Origin: Wenzhouxiangellaceae bacterium
Lineage (GTDB): Bacteria; Pseudomonadota; Gammaproteobacteria; Xanthomonadales; Wenzhouxiangellaceae
Length of the DNA: 5,858 nucleotides
NCBI GenBank assembly: GCA_023258355.1
Contig: JALQZL010000095.1
Location: 1-5,858 of the forward strand
Reading direction: 5' to 3'
This document shows, piece after piece, positions 1-5,461 of this stretch (position 1 is the first letter of the stretch; each line of letters opens with the position of its first letter). A program made the translations under genes and the position numbers. The notes below the pieces were generated by a model. It searched no databases. It saw nothing but the letters and a program-made list of their open reading frames with translations, and had not been told where the DNA came from.

Positions 1-472
1 TCATCCCCGCCAAGGCATTGGCACCAAATAAAGTGCCTTGCGGGCCTCTTAGAATCTCGACTTGCTGAATGTCGAGGGTGGTCGCACCGCCACCTAACCC
101 AGTTAGATCAATGCCATCGACAAGCAGGCCCACCGAGGCGTTGCTGGGCTCAACAAATTGCGAGCGGGCACCGATGCCGCGGATTTGAAAGAAACGCCCT
201 CTCGATGCCCCGGTGGCAAAGTTGGTGTTTGGGGCGATGTTAATAATGTCTTCGATATGGGTGGCGTTCGCCTCTTCCAAAGTGGTGGCATCGATGACAG
301 TCACGCTGGCGGCGAGGTTGGATAAGTCGGTCTCTCGAAAGTTTGAGGTGACCACGATGCGGTCTTCGAGCGGATCATTTTTCGGGTTGGCCTCATCGAG
401 GTTTTGCGCCTCATCAGACCAGGCGGGCAGACTCATGATGAGTGCCAAGCCAATCAGCCATCGTTTATTCAT
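1..472 (-). CDS. TonB-dependent outer-membrane receptor, N-terminal part (runs off the left edge); probable thiamine-related importer
   Basis: The reading frame opens at ATG 472-470 and is open to the window edge, giving 157 residues. Visible in order are a signal peptide (basic MNKR, hydrophobic core, likely cleavage after AWS near residue 19), an acidic linker, a BtuB-like TonB box (DRIVVTSNF, residues 37-45) and a plug domain from about residue 52. The plug carries FFQIRGIGAR (94-103), LLVDGI (116-121) and the family hallmark VEILRGPQGTLFGANALAG (138-156). The beta-barrel lies outside the window. Receptors of this family use TonB-ExbBD energy to import scarce ligands across the outer membrane. 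The ligand cannot be read from the plug, but the TPP riboswitch in the leader suggests thiamine, a phosphate ester or a precursor (inference). The start is fixed by AGGAGA 8 nt upstream and by the signal peptide. I see no frameshift. Family call very sure; substrate moderately so. Confidence 0.95.
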   Translation of the reverse strand, partial: MNKRWLIGLALIMSLPAWSDEAQNLDEANPKNDPLEDRIVVTSNFRETDLSNLAASVTVIDATTLEEANATHIEDIINIAPNTNFATGASRGRFFQIRGIGARSQFVEPSNASVGLLVDGIDLTGLGGGATTLDIQQVEILRGPQGTLFGANALAGM

Positions 473-477
473 GTTGC

Positions 478-511
478 AGGTCTCCTGTTTTGTTATGCCA
501 TTGGGAGACCC
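478..511 (-). promoter_or_regulatory. Ribosome binding site of the receptor gene, buried in a hairpin (riboswitch expression platform)
   Basis: On the minus strand GGAGACC (485-479), which includes most of the Shine-Dalgarno AGGAGA (486-481), is exactly complementary to GGTCTCC (510-504). A G-U pair (511/478) extends the stem to 8 bp around an 18-nt A-rich loop. The pairing would hide the ribosome site of the receptor start at 472. No run of T follows, so control of translation initiation fits better than transcription termination. That this stem forms when TPP is bound is inferred from its place downstream of the aptamer. Confidence 0.65.
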
Positions 512-530
512 GGTCGTGCTCGGTGGGTGG

Positions 531-578
531 GCAGTGGCCAATTGTTTGTGACACTGACATCCGTGCCAACCCCACTGC
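531..578 (-). promoter_or_regulatory. Possible long-loop stem between the aptamer and the ribosome-site hairpin
   Basis: Minus-strand GCAGTGG (578-572) and CCACTGC (537-531) are perfectly complementary over 7 bp, with a 34-nt loop. It starts 3 nt after the 3' strand of aptamer helix P1, so it could be a switching helix of the expression platform or simply a spacer fold. Only the complementarity is seen; the role is inferred. Confidence 0.3.
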
Positions 579-581
579 GTG

Positions 582-668
582 TTCCTGTCCCTACGCCGGC
601 ATGATCCGGATCAGGTTCAACGGGTCCACCGATAAGTCGGTGTCTCAGGCAGATGCCGCCCCGAGGAA
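582..668 (-). promoter_or_regulatory. TPP riboswitch (THI-box) aptamer controlling the TonB-dependent receptor
   Basis: Read on the minus strand, this has all the conserved THI-box blocks in order: CGGGG after the P1 strand TTCCT (668-664), CTGAGA (648-643), TGAACCTGATC (619-609), GGATCATGCC, GCGTAGGGA (596-588), and the closing P1 strand AGGAA (586-582). P2 can form from CGGG (663-660) and CCCG (624-621). Between CTGAGA and ACCCG sits a perfect 6-bp facultative hairpin, CACCGA-CTTA-TCGGTG (642-627), while the usual P3 is very short (GGC/GCC). The family binds thiamine pyrophosphate and normally turns its gene off when TPP is plentiful. The aptamer ends about 110 nt before the receptor start and points toward it, away from the gene at 785. 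Confidence 0.96.
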
Positions 669-677
669 ACAGCCCAC

Positions 678-707
678 AGTCTAACTGATCTGACCAAATT
701 TGGGTAA
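678..707 (-). promoter_or_regulatory. Candidate promoter for the riboswitch-receptor transcript
   Basis: Minus strand: -10-like TAGACT (683-678, 4/6 to TATAAT) and a poor -35, TTACCC (707-702), 18 nt apart. Transcription would start near 671, just before the aptamer, which is the expected place for a riboswitch leader. The motif match is weak and the placement is the main argument. Confidence 0.25.
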
Positions 708-737
708 GTGGCAGTGAGCTGAAAGCTTCGCTATGCT
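708..737 (+). promoter_or_regulatory. Candidate promoter for the gamma-glutamyltransferase-like gene
   Basis: GTGGCA (708-713, 4/6 to TTGACA), 18 nt, then TATGCT (732-737, 4/6 to TATAAT). This predicts a leader of about 40 nt ending in the ribosome site AGGAG at 771-775, 9 nt before the ATG at 785. If both weak calls are right, this promoter overlaps the -35 region of the opposing receptor promoter. Confidence 0.3.
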
Positions 738-784
738 TTGTAGTCAGTGCCATCATGTCATCAGTCAAAAAGGAGTTTGGATAA

Positions 785-2464
785 ATGAACACACAGCGTC
801 ATAAAAGTCGCCACGGTTTATTCGTGACCGTGTTTTTATTAATGACCCTTTTTGTGAGCGTGGGCTTTGCCGGGGTCGCCGATCCTAGGCTGAACCAAGG
901 ACCCAAACCTGTCGCCGAGGGCGCCTCTGTCATGGTGAGCACGCAGCTTCCTATTGTTACAGAGACAGCCTTGGCCGTGCTGGAGGCTGGAGGCAACGCC
1001 GTTGATGCCATGATTACCGCCACCTTCTTGCAACATGTGGTTGACTACCATCAGGTCTCCCACTTTGGCACGATGTCTGGCATTTTTTATGAGGCCAAGA
1101 CTGGTGAGTACCACGTGATCAGCGGTGTGGGCACCCGACCCTTGGCCAGCCGTTGCGGTGAAGGTGATCCTTCAAAAGTCTCCATCGGGGGTGTGGTCCG
1201 AGCGATGGGTGCGTTGGCGGACAGGTGGGGGACGATGGACTGGTCTGAGTACCTGCAACCCGCCATTCAAGCGGCCAGCGACGGGGTGGAGATGAGCTCC
1301 TTCATGTATGGCGTGAACTATAAGTTGATGCAAACAGGAGAGTCAGGGGGCCTGATTGATAATCCCGAAGCGCGCGATTTTTATATGCCCGAGGGCTTTT
1401 TGGTGCCTGTCGGTGAGCGCTGGCAGATGCCTGCATTGGCCGATCATCTGCGTCAATTGGCAGCCGAGGGTCCTGGGTACATGTACGAAGGCGAGTGGGC
1501 TGACAAGTTTGTCAAAGCGGCACGCGCTGGGGGCCACTGCGTCGCACCAGAGGACTTGGCCGAATATGAAGTCCAGTGGCAAGCGCCTGTGAGGTTCAAC
1601 TACAGAGGGCATTCGATGGTGGCTTCGGCGCCGCCCGATACGGGTGGGGCGTTCGTCGGCTTGAGCTTGAACATGCTCCAGCATTTTGATTTGGCGAGCC
1701 GGCCCCATTACTCAGAATCTGCTGAGACACTTGAGATCATGGCGCGCGTTTTTGGACGGGCCAGTGAAGAGACGCGGCGGATGATTAACGATCCCTTGGC
1801 CATGCAAGTGCCCACAGACATTTGGGTTTCGCCTGAGTATGGCGAGATGGCCGCCAATATTGTGAAAGCCAGTATGCGCCAACCTGGGGTGAGCTTGTCG
1901 GCATCTGAGGCGTCACTTTCTGATGAGGTGATGACGCTGGGTAGCGACCACAACGTGATTGTCGATGCCGAAGGCAATTGGTTTAGCGTCTTGCACACCG
2001 GCCATGGTGGGGCGCCTGGCGTGTTGGTCGACGGGGTTCGGGCCACGGGGTCCACTGCCCGTGCGTTGACCCAAGGCCCGGGCCGTCGCTTGGTCTTGCC
2101 GATTACCGCGTTGATGATTGAAAAAGAGGGCAAGCCTTGGTTGGCCATGGGCACGCCTGGCATGCCACCACAACCGGTGACCCAGGTGCTGACCAATATC
2201 CTCGATTGGGGTATGCATCCGGCTGACGCTGCCGCTCAACCGAGATTTTGGGCTTGGCTTGGCAATGAGCCTGGCATTCGAATCGAGTCACGTATCAGCG
2301 ACGACGTCCGTGCAGGCATCCGTGCCTCGGGCCTCAGTTTGAGTGACCTTGGGCCTTATTACTGGTCAACCGGCTCGATGCAAATTATCTGGCGAGATGA
2401 GGAAACGGGTCGGCTCTATGGCAGCAGTGATCCCCGGCGTTTGGGGTGGCCGGGCGGTTACTAG
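785..2464 (+). CDS. Exported, divergent gamma-glutamyltransferase family (Ntn-hydrolase-like) protein
   Basis: This 559-residue protein has the usual length and order of a gamma-glutamyltransferase precursor. It shows a signal peptide (residues 1-29, cleavage likely after GFA), AGGNAVDAMITA (68-79), a GGVVRAMGALADRWG stretch (135-149) before the PAI motif (159-161), EDLAEYEVQW (256-265), PPDTGG (283-288) and the C-terminal SDPRR (548-552). Known members autocleave before a Thr in a TTHxS motif and hydrolyse or transfer gamma-glutamyl groups, e.g. from glutathione. Here that site reads GSDHNVIVD, so Ser387 sits where the nucleophile should be. The substrate-binding Arg motif (FREMAP type) is not seen. 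The oxyanion Gly-Gly block is changed to GTPGMPPQP (456-464), and the early Gly-rich block reads SHFGTMSG (92-99). It may act on another substrate or be inactive. AGGAG 9 nt upstream supports the start. It stands alone between a divergent and a convergent gene. Family sure; activity unknown. Confidence 0.85.
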   Translation: MNTQRHKSRHGLFVTVFLLMTLFVSVGFAGVADPRLNQGPKPVAEGASVMVSTQLPIVTETALAVLEAGGNAVDAMITATFLQHVVDYHQVSHFGTMSGIFYEAKTGEYHVISGVGTRPLASRCGEGDPSKVSIGGVVRAMGALADRWGTMDWSEYLQPAIQAASDGVEMSSFMYGVNYKLMQTGESGGLIDNPEARDFYMPEGFLVPVGERWQMPALADHLRQLAAEGPGYMYEGEWADKFVKAARAGGHCVAPEDLAEYEVQWQAPVRFNYRGHSMVASAPPDTGGAFVGLSLNMLQHFDLASRPHYSESAETLEIMARVFGRASEETRRMINDPLAMQVPTDIWVSPEYGEMAANIVKASMRQPGVSLSASEASLSDEVMTLGSDHNVIVDAEGNWFSVLHTGHGGAPGVLVDGVRATGSTARALTQGPGRRLVLPITALMIEKEGKPWLAMGTPGMPPQPVTQVLTNILDWGMHPADAAAQPRFWAWLGNEPGIRIESRISDDVRAGIRASGLSLSDLGPYYWSTGSMQIIWRDEETGRLYGSSDPRRLGWPGGY

Positions 2465-2484
2465 TGGTGATCTGAGTGAGATGA

Positions 2485-2517
2485 CAAACCCATGCCCTAG
2501 TTGGGCATGGGGGTTTG
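2485..2517. terminator. Strong hairpin between convergent genes, possible bidirectional terminator
   Basis: CAAACCCATGCCC (2485-2497) faces GGGCATGGGGGTTTG (2503-2517): 9 perfect base pairs, a GG bulge, then 4 more pairs, with loop TAGTT. It lies between the stop at 2462-2464 and the convergent kinase gene. The right arm encodes the last residues of the kinase (QTPMPN) and the kinase stop codon falls at 2499-2497, across the loop edge. Neither side has a proper T-run, so it may protect 3' ends or assist Rho rather than act as a classic intrinsic terminator. Confidence 0.5.
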
Positions 2518-3438
2518 AAAGTGTGCCTCGAAAGCCGCTCGGATGGCGTCGAGTGAGAAGTCATGGTGCTGAGGGCCACTGTGAGCGATCTTAATCGCGC
2601 CCATTAACGAGCCCAAGCGAGCCGCATCCACTGGGTCCCAGTCTTGGCTTAGGCCAAACAACAAACCTGCCCGATAGGCATCACCGCATCCGGTGGGGTC
2701 GATGATGGCCTCAGGCGTCACCGGCGCAATACGCACTTCACGGTCTTTTGTGATCAATTCCGAGCCTTCTGCGCCATGGGTAATGATCACCCCGCCACTT
2801 AAATGATCAATCACTGTTTGCCGACTCAGACCGGTCTTCTCTTTGAGCATGGCCCATTCATAGGAGTTCAAGGTCAGCCAAGTGGCATTGTTGATCATAT
2901 GAAACAACTCATCGCCATTGAACATCGGTAGCCCTTGGCCTGGATCAAACAGGTGGGGGATGCCGGCTTTGGCGAACTCATCAGAGTGTTGAAGCATGGC
3001 TTCTTTGCCATCTGGTGAAATAGAGCCATAGCGAATGCCTGCATCAGTGGGCACGCTTTGCCGATGGTTCTGAGTCATCGCGCCAGGATGGAAGGCGGTG
3101 ATCTGGTTATCGTCGAGGTCGGTTGTAATAAAGGCCTGTGCTGTCCACTCTGCCTCAATGGTGGTGACATAGTCTCTGGAGATGCCTAAGCGTTCCAAGT
3201 GTTCAAGGTACTGGCCACAATCAGACCCCACTGTGGCCATCGGGATGGGGTCACCCCCGAGCTTTTTCAGCGTGTAGGCGATATTGCCAGCACAGCCGCC
3301 AAAGTTTCGGTGCAACTCAGGCACCAAGAAGGCCACATTGAGCATGTGTGTCTTATCGGGAAGGATGTGGTCTTTGAACCGCTCTGGAAAGACCATAATC
3401 GTGTCAAACGCCAGTGAGCCGCAAATCATGATGCTCAT
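2497..3438 (-). CDS. PfkB/ribokinase-family carbohydrate kinase, adenosine/nucleoside-kinase-like
   Basis: A complete 313-residue cytoplasmic kinase, typical in length for the family. It opens with the strand MSIMICGSLAFDTIMVF. The first PfkB signature is FGGCAGNIAYTLKKLGG (46-62), which contacts the sugar. The second is DPTGCGDAYRAG (247-258), which forms the anion hole with catalytic base Asp253; Cys251 replaces the more common Ala. NSYEW (191-195) and ITHGAEGS (219-226) match the usual N..E and T.G..G motifs of the ATP side. The family transfers phosphate from ATP to a hydroxymethyl group of sugars or nucleosides. The overall pattern recalls bacterial adenosine-kinase-like members, but the substrate is not readable from sequence. 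GAGG (3451-3448), 9 nt before ATG 3438, favours this start over the ATG at codon 4. It is a single gene divergent from mreB, and the neighbours give no clear pathway. Confidence 0.92.
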   Translation of the reverse strand: MSIMICGSLAFDTIMVFPERFKDHILPDKTHMLNVAFLVPELHRNFGGCAGNIAYTLKKLGGDPIPMATVGSDCGQYLEHLERLGISRDYVTTIEAEWTAQAFITTDLDDNQITAFHPGAMTQNHRQSVPTDAGIRYGSISPDGKEAMLQHSDEFAKAGIPHLFDPGQGLPMFNGDELFHMINNATWLTLNSYEWAMLKEKTGLSRQTVIDHLSGGVIITHGAEGSELITKDREVRIAPVTPEAIIDPTGCGDAYRAGLLFGLSQDWDPVDAARLGSLMGAIKIAHSGPQHHDFSLDAIRAAFEAHFQTPMPN

Positions 3439-3470
3439 CAGATGAAGCCTCGACTTTCGTAGTGGGTTTA

Positions 3471-3498
3471 TTGCATTGTACCGTGTAGGGTATACAAT
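3471..3498 (+). promoter_or_regulatory. Candidate mreB operon promoter
   Basis: TTGCAT (3471-3476, 3/6 to TTGACA), 16 nt, then TACAAT (3493-3498, 5/6 to TATAAT). Transcription would begin near 3505, giving a leader of about 35 nt to the mreB ATG. The -10 is good and the -35 weak. Confidence 0.45.
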
Positions 3499-3504
3499 AA
3501 CTAA
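3475..3504 (-). promoter_or_regulatory. Candidate divergent promoter for the PfkB kinase
   Basis: On the minus strand TACAAT (3480-3475, 5/6 to consensus) lies 18 nt after a weak TTAGTT (3504-3499). It overlaps almost entirely with the opposing mreB promoter, and the two -10 boxes are the arms of an inverted repeat. Predicted leader about 30 nt. Confidence 0.35.
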
Positions 3505-3539
3505 GGTTCACCACTCTTTATTGGCAAGCAGGTAAGCGC

Positions 3540-4583
3540 ATGTTCAAACACTTAATGGGATTGTTTTCTAACGATCTCTCCATCGATCTCGGTACGGCCA
3601 ACACTTTGGTGTTTGTGCGTGGGCAAGGCATCGTATTAAATGAACCCTCTGTGGTAGCTGTCCGCATGGAACGGGGACCAGGGGGTCCGCAGTCTGTGGC
3701 GGCGGTGGGAACCGAGGCTAAAAAGATGTTGGGCCGAACGCCTGGCAACATTCGCACCACTCGGCCACTGAAAGATGGGGTCATCGCTGATTTTGATATG
3801 ACCGAGCAAATGCTTCAGTACTTCATTCGAAAAGTCCATGAAGCCAGATTCCTCAGACCCAGTCCGCGAGTGTTGGTGTGTGTGCCGTGCTCATCGACCC
3901 AAGTGGAGCGACGGGCGATCAAAGAGTCAGCAGAAGGGGCGGGCGCTCGTGAGGTCTTTTTGATTGAAGAGCCCATGGCCGCGGCGATTGGTGCCTGCAT
4001 TCCCATTCATGAAGCCCGAGGTTCGATGGTGCTTGATATTGGTGGTGGAACAACCGAGGTGGCGGTGCTGTCTTTGAATGGCATTGTTTATGCCAACTCT
4101 GTGCGTATTGGCGGTGACCACTTCGATGAGGCAATCGTCAATTACGTCAGACGAATTTATGGGACGTTAATTGGTGAGGCCACCGCAGAAAGAATCAAGA
4201 TTGAAATTGGTTGTGCGGTGCCACCTGAAGAAGACATAGAGATGCAGATCTCAGGTCGAAGCCTCGCTGAGGGTGTGCCAAAGATGATCACCATGACATC
4301 AAAGCAAGCCAATGAGGCCTTGTCAGAAGCCTTGGCAATGATTGTCGGCGCAGTGAAAACCGCTTTAGAACAAACGCCACCCGAGTTGTGTGCGGATGTG
4401 GCCGAGACAGGGATTGTGTTGACGGGGGGCGGTGCGCTGTTGCGTGATTTGGATAAGCTTTTAATGAAAGAGACCGGTTTGCCTGTCATTATTGCCGACG
4501 ATCCCATGACCTGTGTGGCACGGGGTGGTGGGCGTGCGCTTGAAATGATGGACGAGAACCGGGGCGATTTCTTCTCAGAATAG
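3540..4583 (+). CDS. mreB: Rod-shape-determining actin-like protein MreB
   Basis: The protein has 347 residues, full length for MreB. The N-terminal MFKHLMGLFSN is the short amphipathic membrane-binding region. Actin-fold nucleotide motifs follow: phosphate-1 SIDLGTANTLVFV (14-26), phosphate-2 LDIGGGTTEVAV (165-176) and the adenosine motif VLTGGGALLRDLDKLL (from about residue 293). EEPMAAAIGA, SVRIGGDHFDEAI, GEATAERIK and the end FFSE follow gammaproteobacterial MreB closely. It polymerises with ATP on the inner face of the membrane into antiparallel filaments that organise the elongasome (MreC, MreD, RodZ, RodA, PBP2) and keep cells rod-shaped. The start is the first ATG, with a modest AGG 7 nt upstream and conserved N-terminal sequence. 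It is the first gene of mreBCD, and its stop codon overlaps the mreC start. I see nothing missing or altered. Confidence 0.99.
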   Translation: MFKHLMGLFSNDLSIDLGTANTLVFVRGQGIVLNEPSVVAVRMERGPGGPQSVAAVGTEAKKMLGRTPGNIRTTRPLKDGVIADFDMTEQMLQYFIRKVHEARFLRPSPRVLVCVPCSSTQVERRAIKESAEGAGAREVFLIEEPMAAAIGACIPIHEARGSMVLDIGGGTTEVAVLSLNGIVYANSVRIGGDHFDEAIVNYVRRIYGTLIGEATAERIKIEIGCAVPPEEDIEMQISGRSLAEGVPKMITMTSKQANEALSEALAMIVGAVKTALEQTPPELCADVAETGIVLTGGGALLRDLDKLLMKETGLPVIIADDPMTCVARGGGRALEMMDENRGDFFSE

Positions 4584-5461
4584 TGAGCATCGGCCGACGA
4601 AGCCGCAGCCTCTCGGGTGACCCTAGCCAAACGCTTTGGCGGCTTCTTTTTTATGTGATCCTGGCCATCGGCTTGATGGGCATCGATCACCGCGGGCAAT
4701 ACCTCGACAGATTTCATGCCACCCTTCGCCAAGTCATTGAGCCAATCTACTCAGTGATCGATGTCCCTATGCAAGCTGCCCAAACGCTCCAGCAGTGGTG
4801 GCAAACCACCGATCAGCGGATCAATGCCCAGCAAGCCTTGGAAGACACCCTCCGTCAGCAACAGGCGAGGTTGATGACCCATGACCATCTACAGCGTGAG
4901 AACGCCCAGTTGCGGGCATTGCTTGAACTCACAACGCCACTGGCCATGGATTTTGTGACCGGTCGGGTCTTGTCCGTTGATCTCAATCCCTTTGCGCATC
5001 GCTTGGTCATTGATCAGGGCACGAACGCGCAATTATTGCCAGGGTTAGCCACGGTGGATGAGCGCGGTCTGATTGGCCAGATAGACAGTGTCACCTCTTC
5101 AACGGCGCGTGTGATCTTAATCACCGACCCTGACCATGCCCTACCGGTTCGTGTCGTTCGCACAGGGGAGGCGACCTTGGCTTATGGGGGTGGTTTAGAT
5201 GCCAATTTGCGGCTGACAGATTTGCCGATGAACACTGATCTTGTGGTCGGAGATGTGGTCGAAACCTCAGGGCTCGGGGGCGTGTTTCCCGCAGGACTGC
5301 CTGTGGCTGTGGTGAGCGCGATAGAGCGACCGGAGGGGCAAACATTCGCACACGCCAGTGCCACACCTATCGCCAATTTGGCTCGGTCGGCTTTTGTGGT
5401 GGTGCTCAAACCCGACGAGGCCATGCCTGTGCAGGCCGTGGAGGAAACCAACGGTGGCTGA
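4583..5461 (+). CDS. mreC: Cell-shape-determining protein MreC
   Basis: A complete 292-residue bitopic membrane protein. It has a short basic cytoplasmic N-terminus (MSIGRRSRS), one transmembrane helix (about 18-34), a periplasmic coiled coil (about 74-118, rich in Gln, Glu, Arg and Leu, including RENAQLRALLEL), then the double beta-barrel domain (about 123-276). That domain includes VTGRVLSVDLNPFAHRLVIDQG and DERGLIGQIDSV, typical of MreC. MreC dimers or filaments bind and activate PBP2 and bridge it to MreB and MreD. I chose the GTG at 4583, whose G is the last base of the mreB stop (TAGTG). The next Met (residue 32) would remove most of the transmembrane helix. No good Shine-Dalgarno precedes it, only a distant GGGG, so translation probably depends on coupling to mreB. 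The tail is short and lacks the long Pro-rich extension some relatives carry. Confidence 0.97.
   Translation: MSIGRRSRSLSGDPSQTLWRLLFYVILAIGLMGIDHRGQYLDRFHATLRQVIEPIYSVIDVPMQAAQTLQQWWQTTDQRINAQQALEDTLRQQQARLMTHDHLQRENAQLRALLELTTPLAMDFVTGRVLSVDLNPFAHRLVIDQGTNAQLLPGLATVDERGLIGQIDSVTSSTARVILITDPDHALPVRVVRTGEATLAYGGGLDANLRLTDLPMNTDLVVGDVVETSGLGGVFPAGLPVAVVSAIERPEGQTFAHASATPIANLARSAFVVVLKPDEAMPVQAVEETNGG
5441..5445 (+). promoter_or_regulatory. Ribosome binding site that sets the mreD start
   Basis: GAGGA inside the end of mreC lies 8 nt before GTG 5454. It supports that GTG as the mreD start, rather than the later ATG at codon 12 (5487). Confidence 0.7.

Noticed and set aside
321..336. A 16-nt stretch in the receptor gene that matches the riboswitch segment 631-646 at 15 of 16 positions, suggesting a decoy or duplicated element.
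   Set aside because: One near-match of this length is not far from chance in about 6 kb, the receptor copy encodes ordinary plug-domain residues, and none of the other aptamer blocks are nearby.
213..684. Plus-strand open frames of 66-112 codons over the receptor gene and riboswitch.
   Set aside because: They are antisense to a clear TonB-dependent receptor and a structured RNA, and show no recognisable domain or ribosome site.
493..792. Open frame of 99 codons on the minus strand across the leader region.
   Set aside because: It runs through the TPP aptamer and both promoter regions, its product resembles no protein I know, and the true receptor start with ribosome site lies downstream.
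1708..2196. A 162-codon minus-strand open frame inside the gamma-glutamyltransferase-like gene.
   Set aside because: It is antisense to a conserved protein, of low complexity and without family motifs; long antisense frames are common in this base composition.
785..3438. The idea that the receptor, hydrolase-like and kinase genes form one thiamine-salvage cluster.
   Set aside because: They are on alternating strands with separate signals, only the receptor is under the riboswitch, and neither enzyme has a thiamine-specific motif.
4157..4732. A 191-codon minus-strand open frame across the end of mreB and the start of mreC.
   Set aside because: Both sense genes are unmistakable and the antisense product shows no domain.
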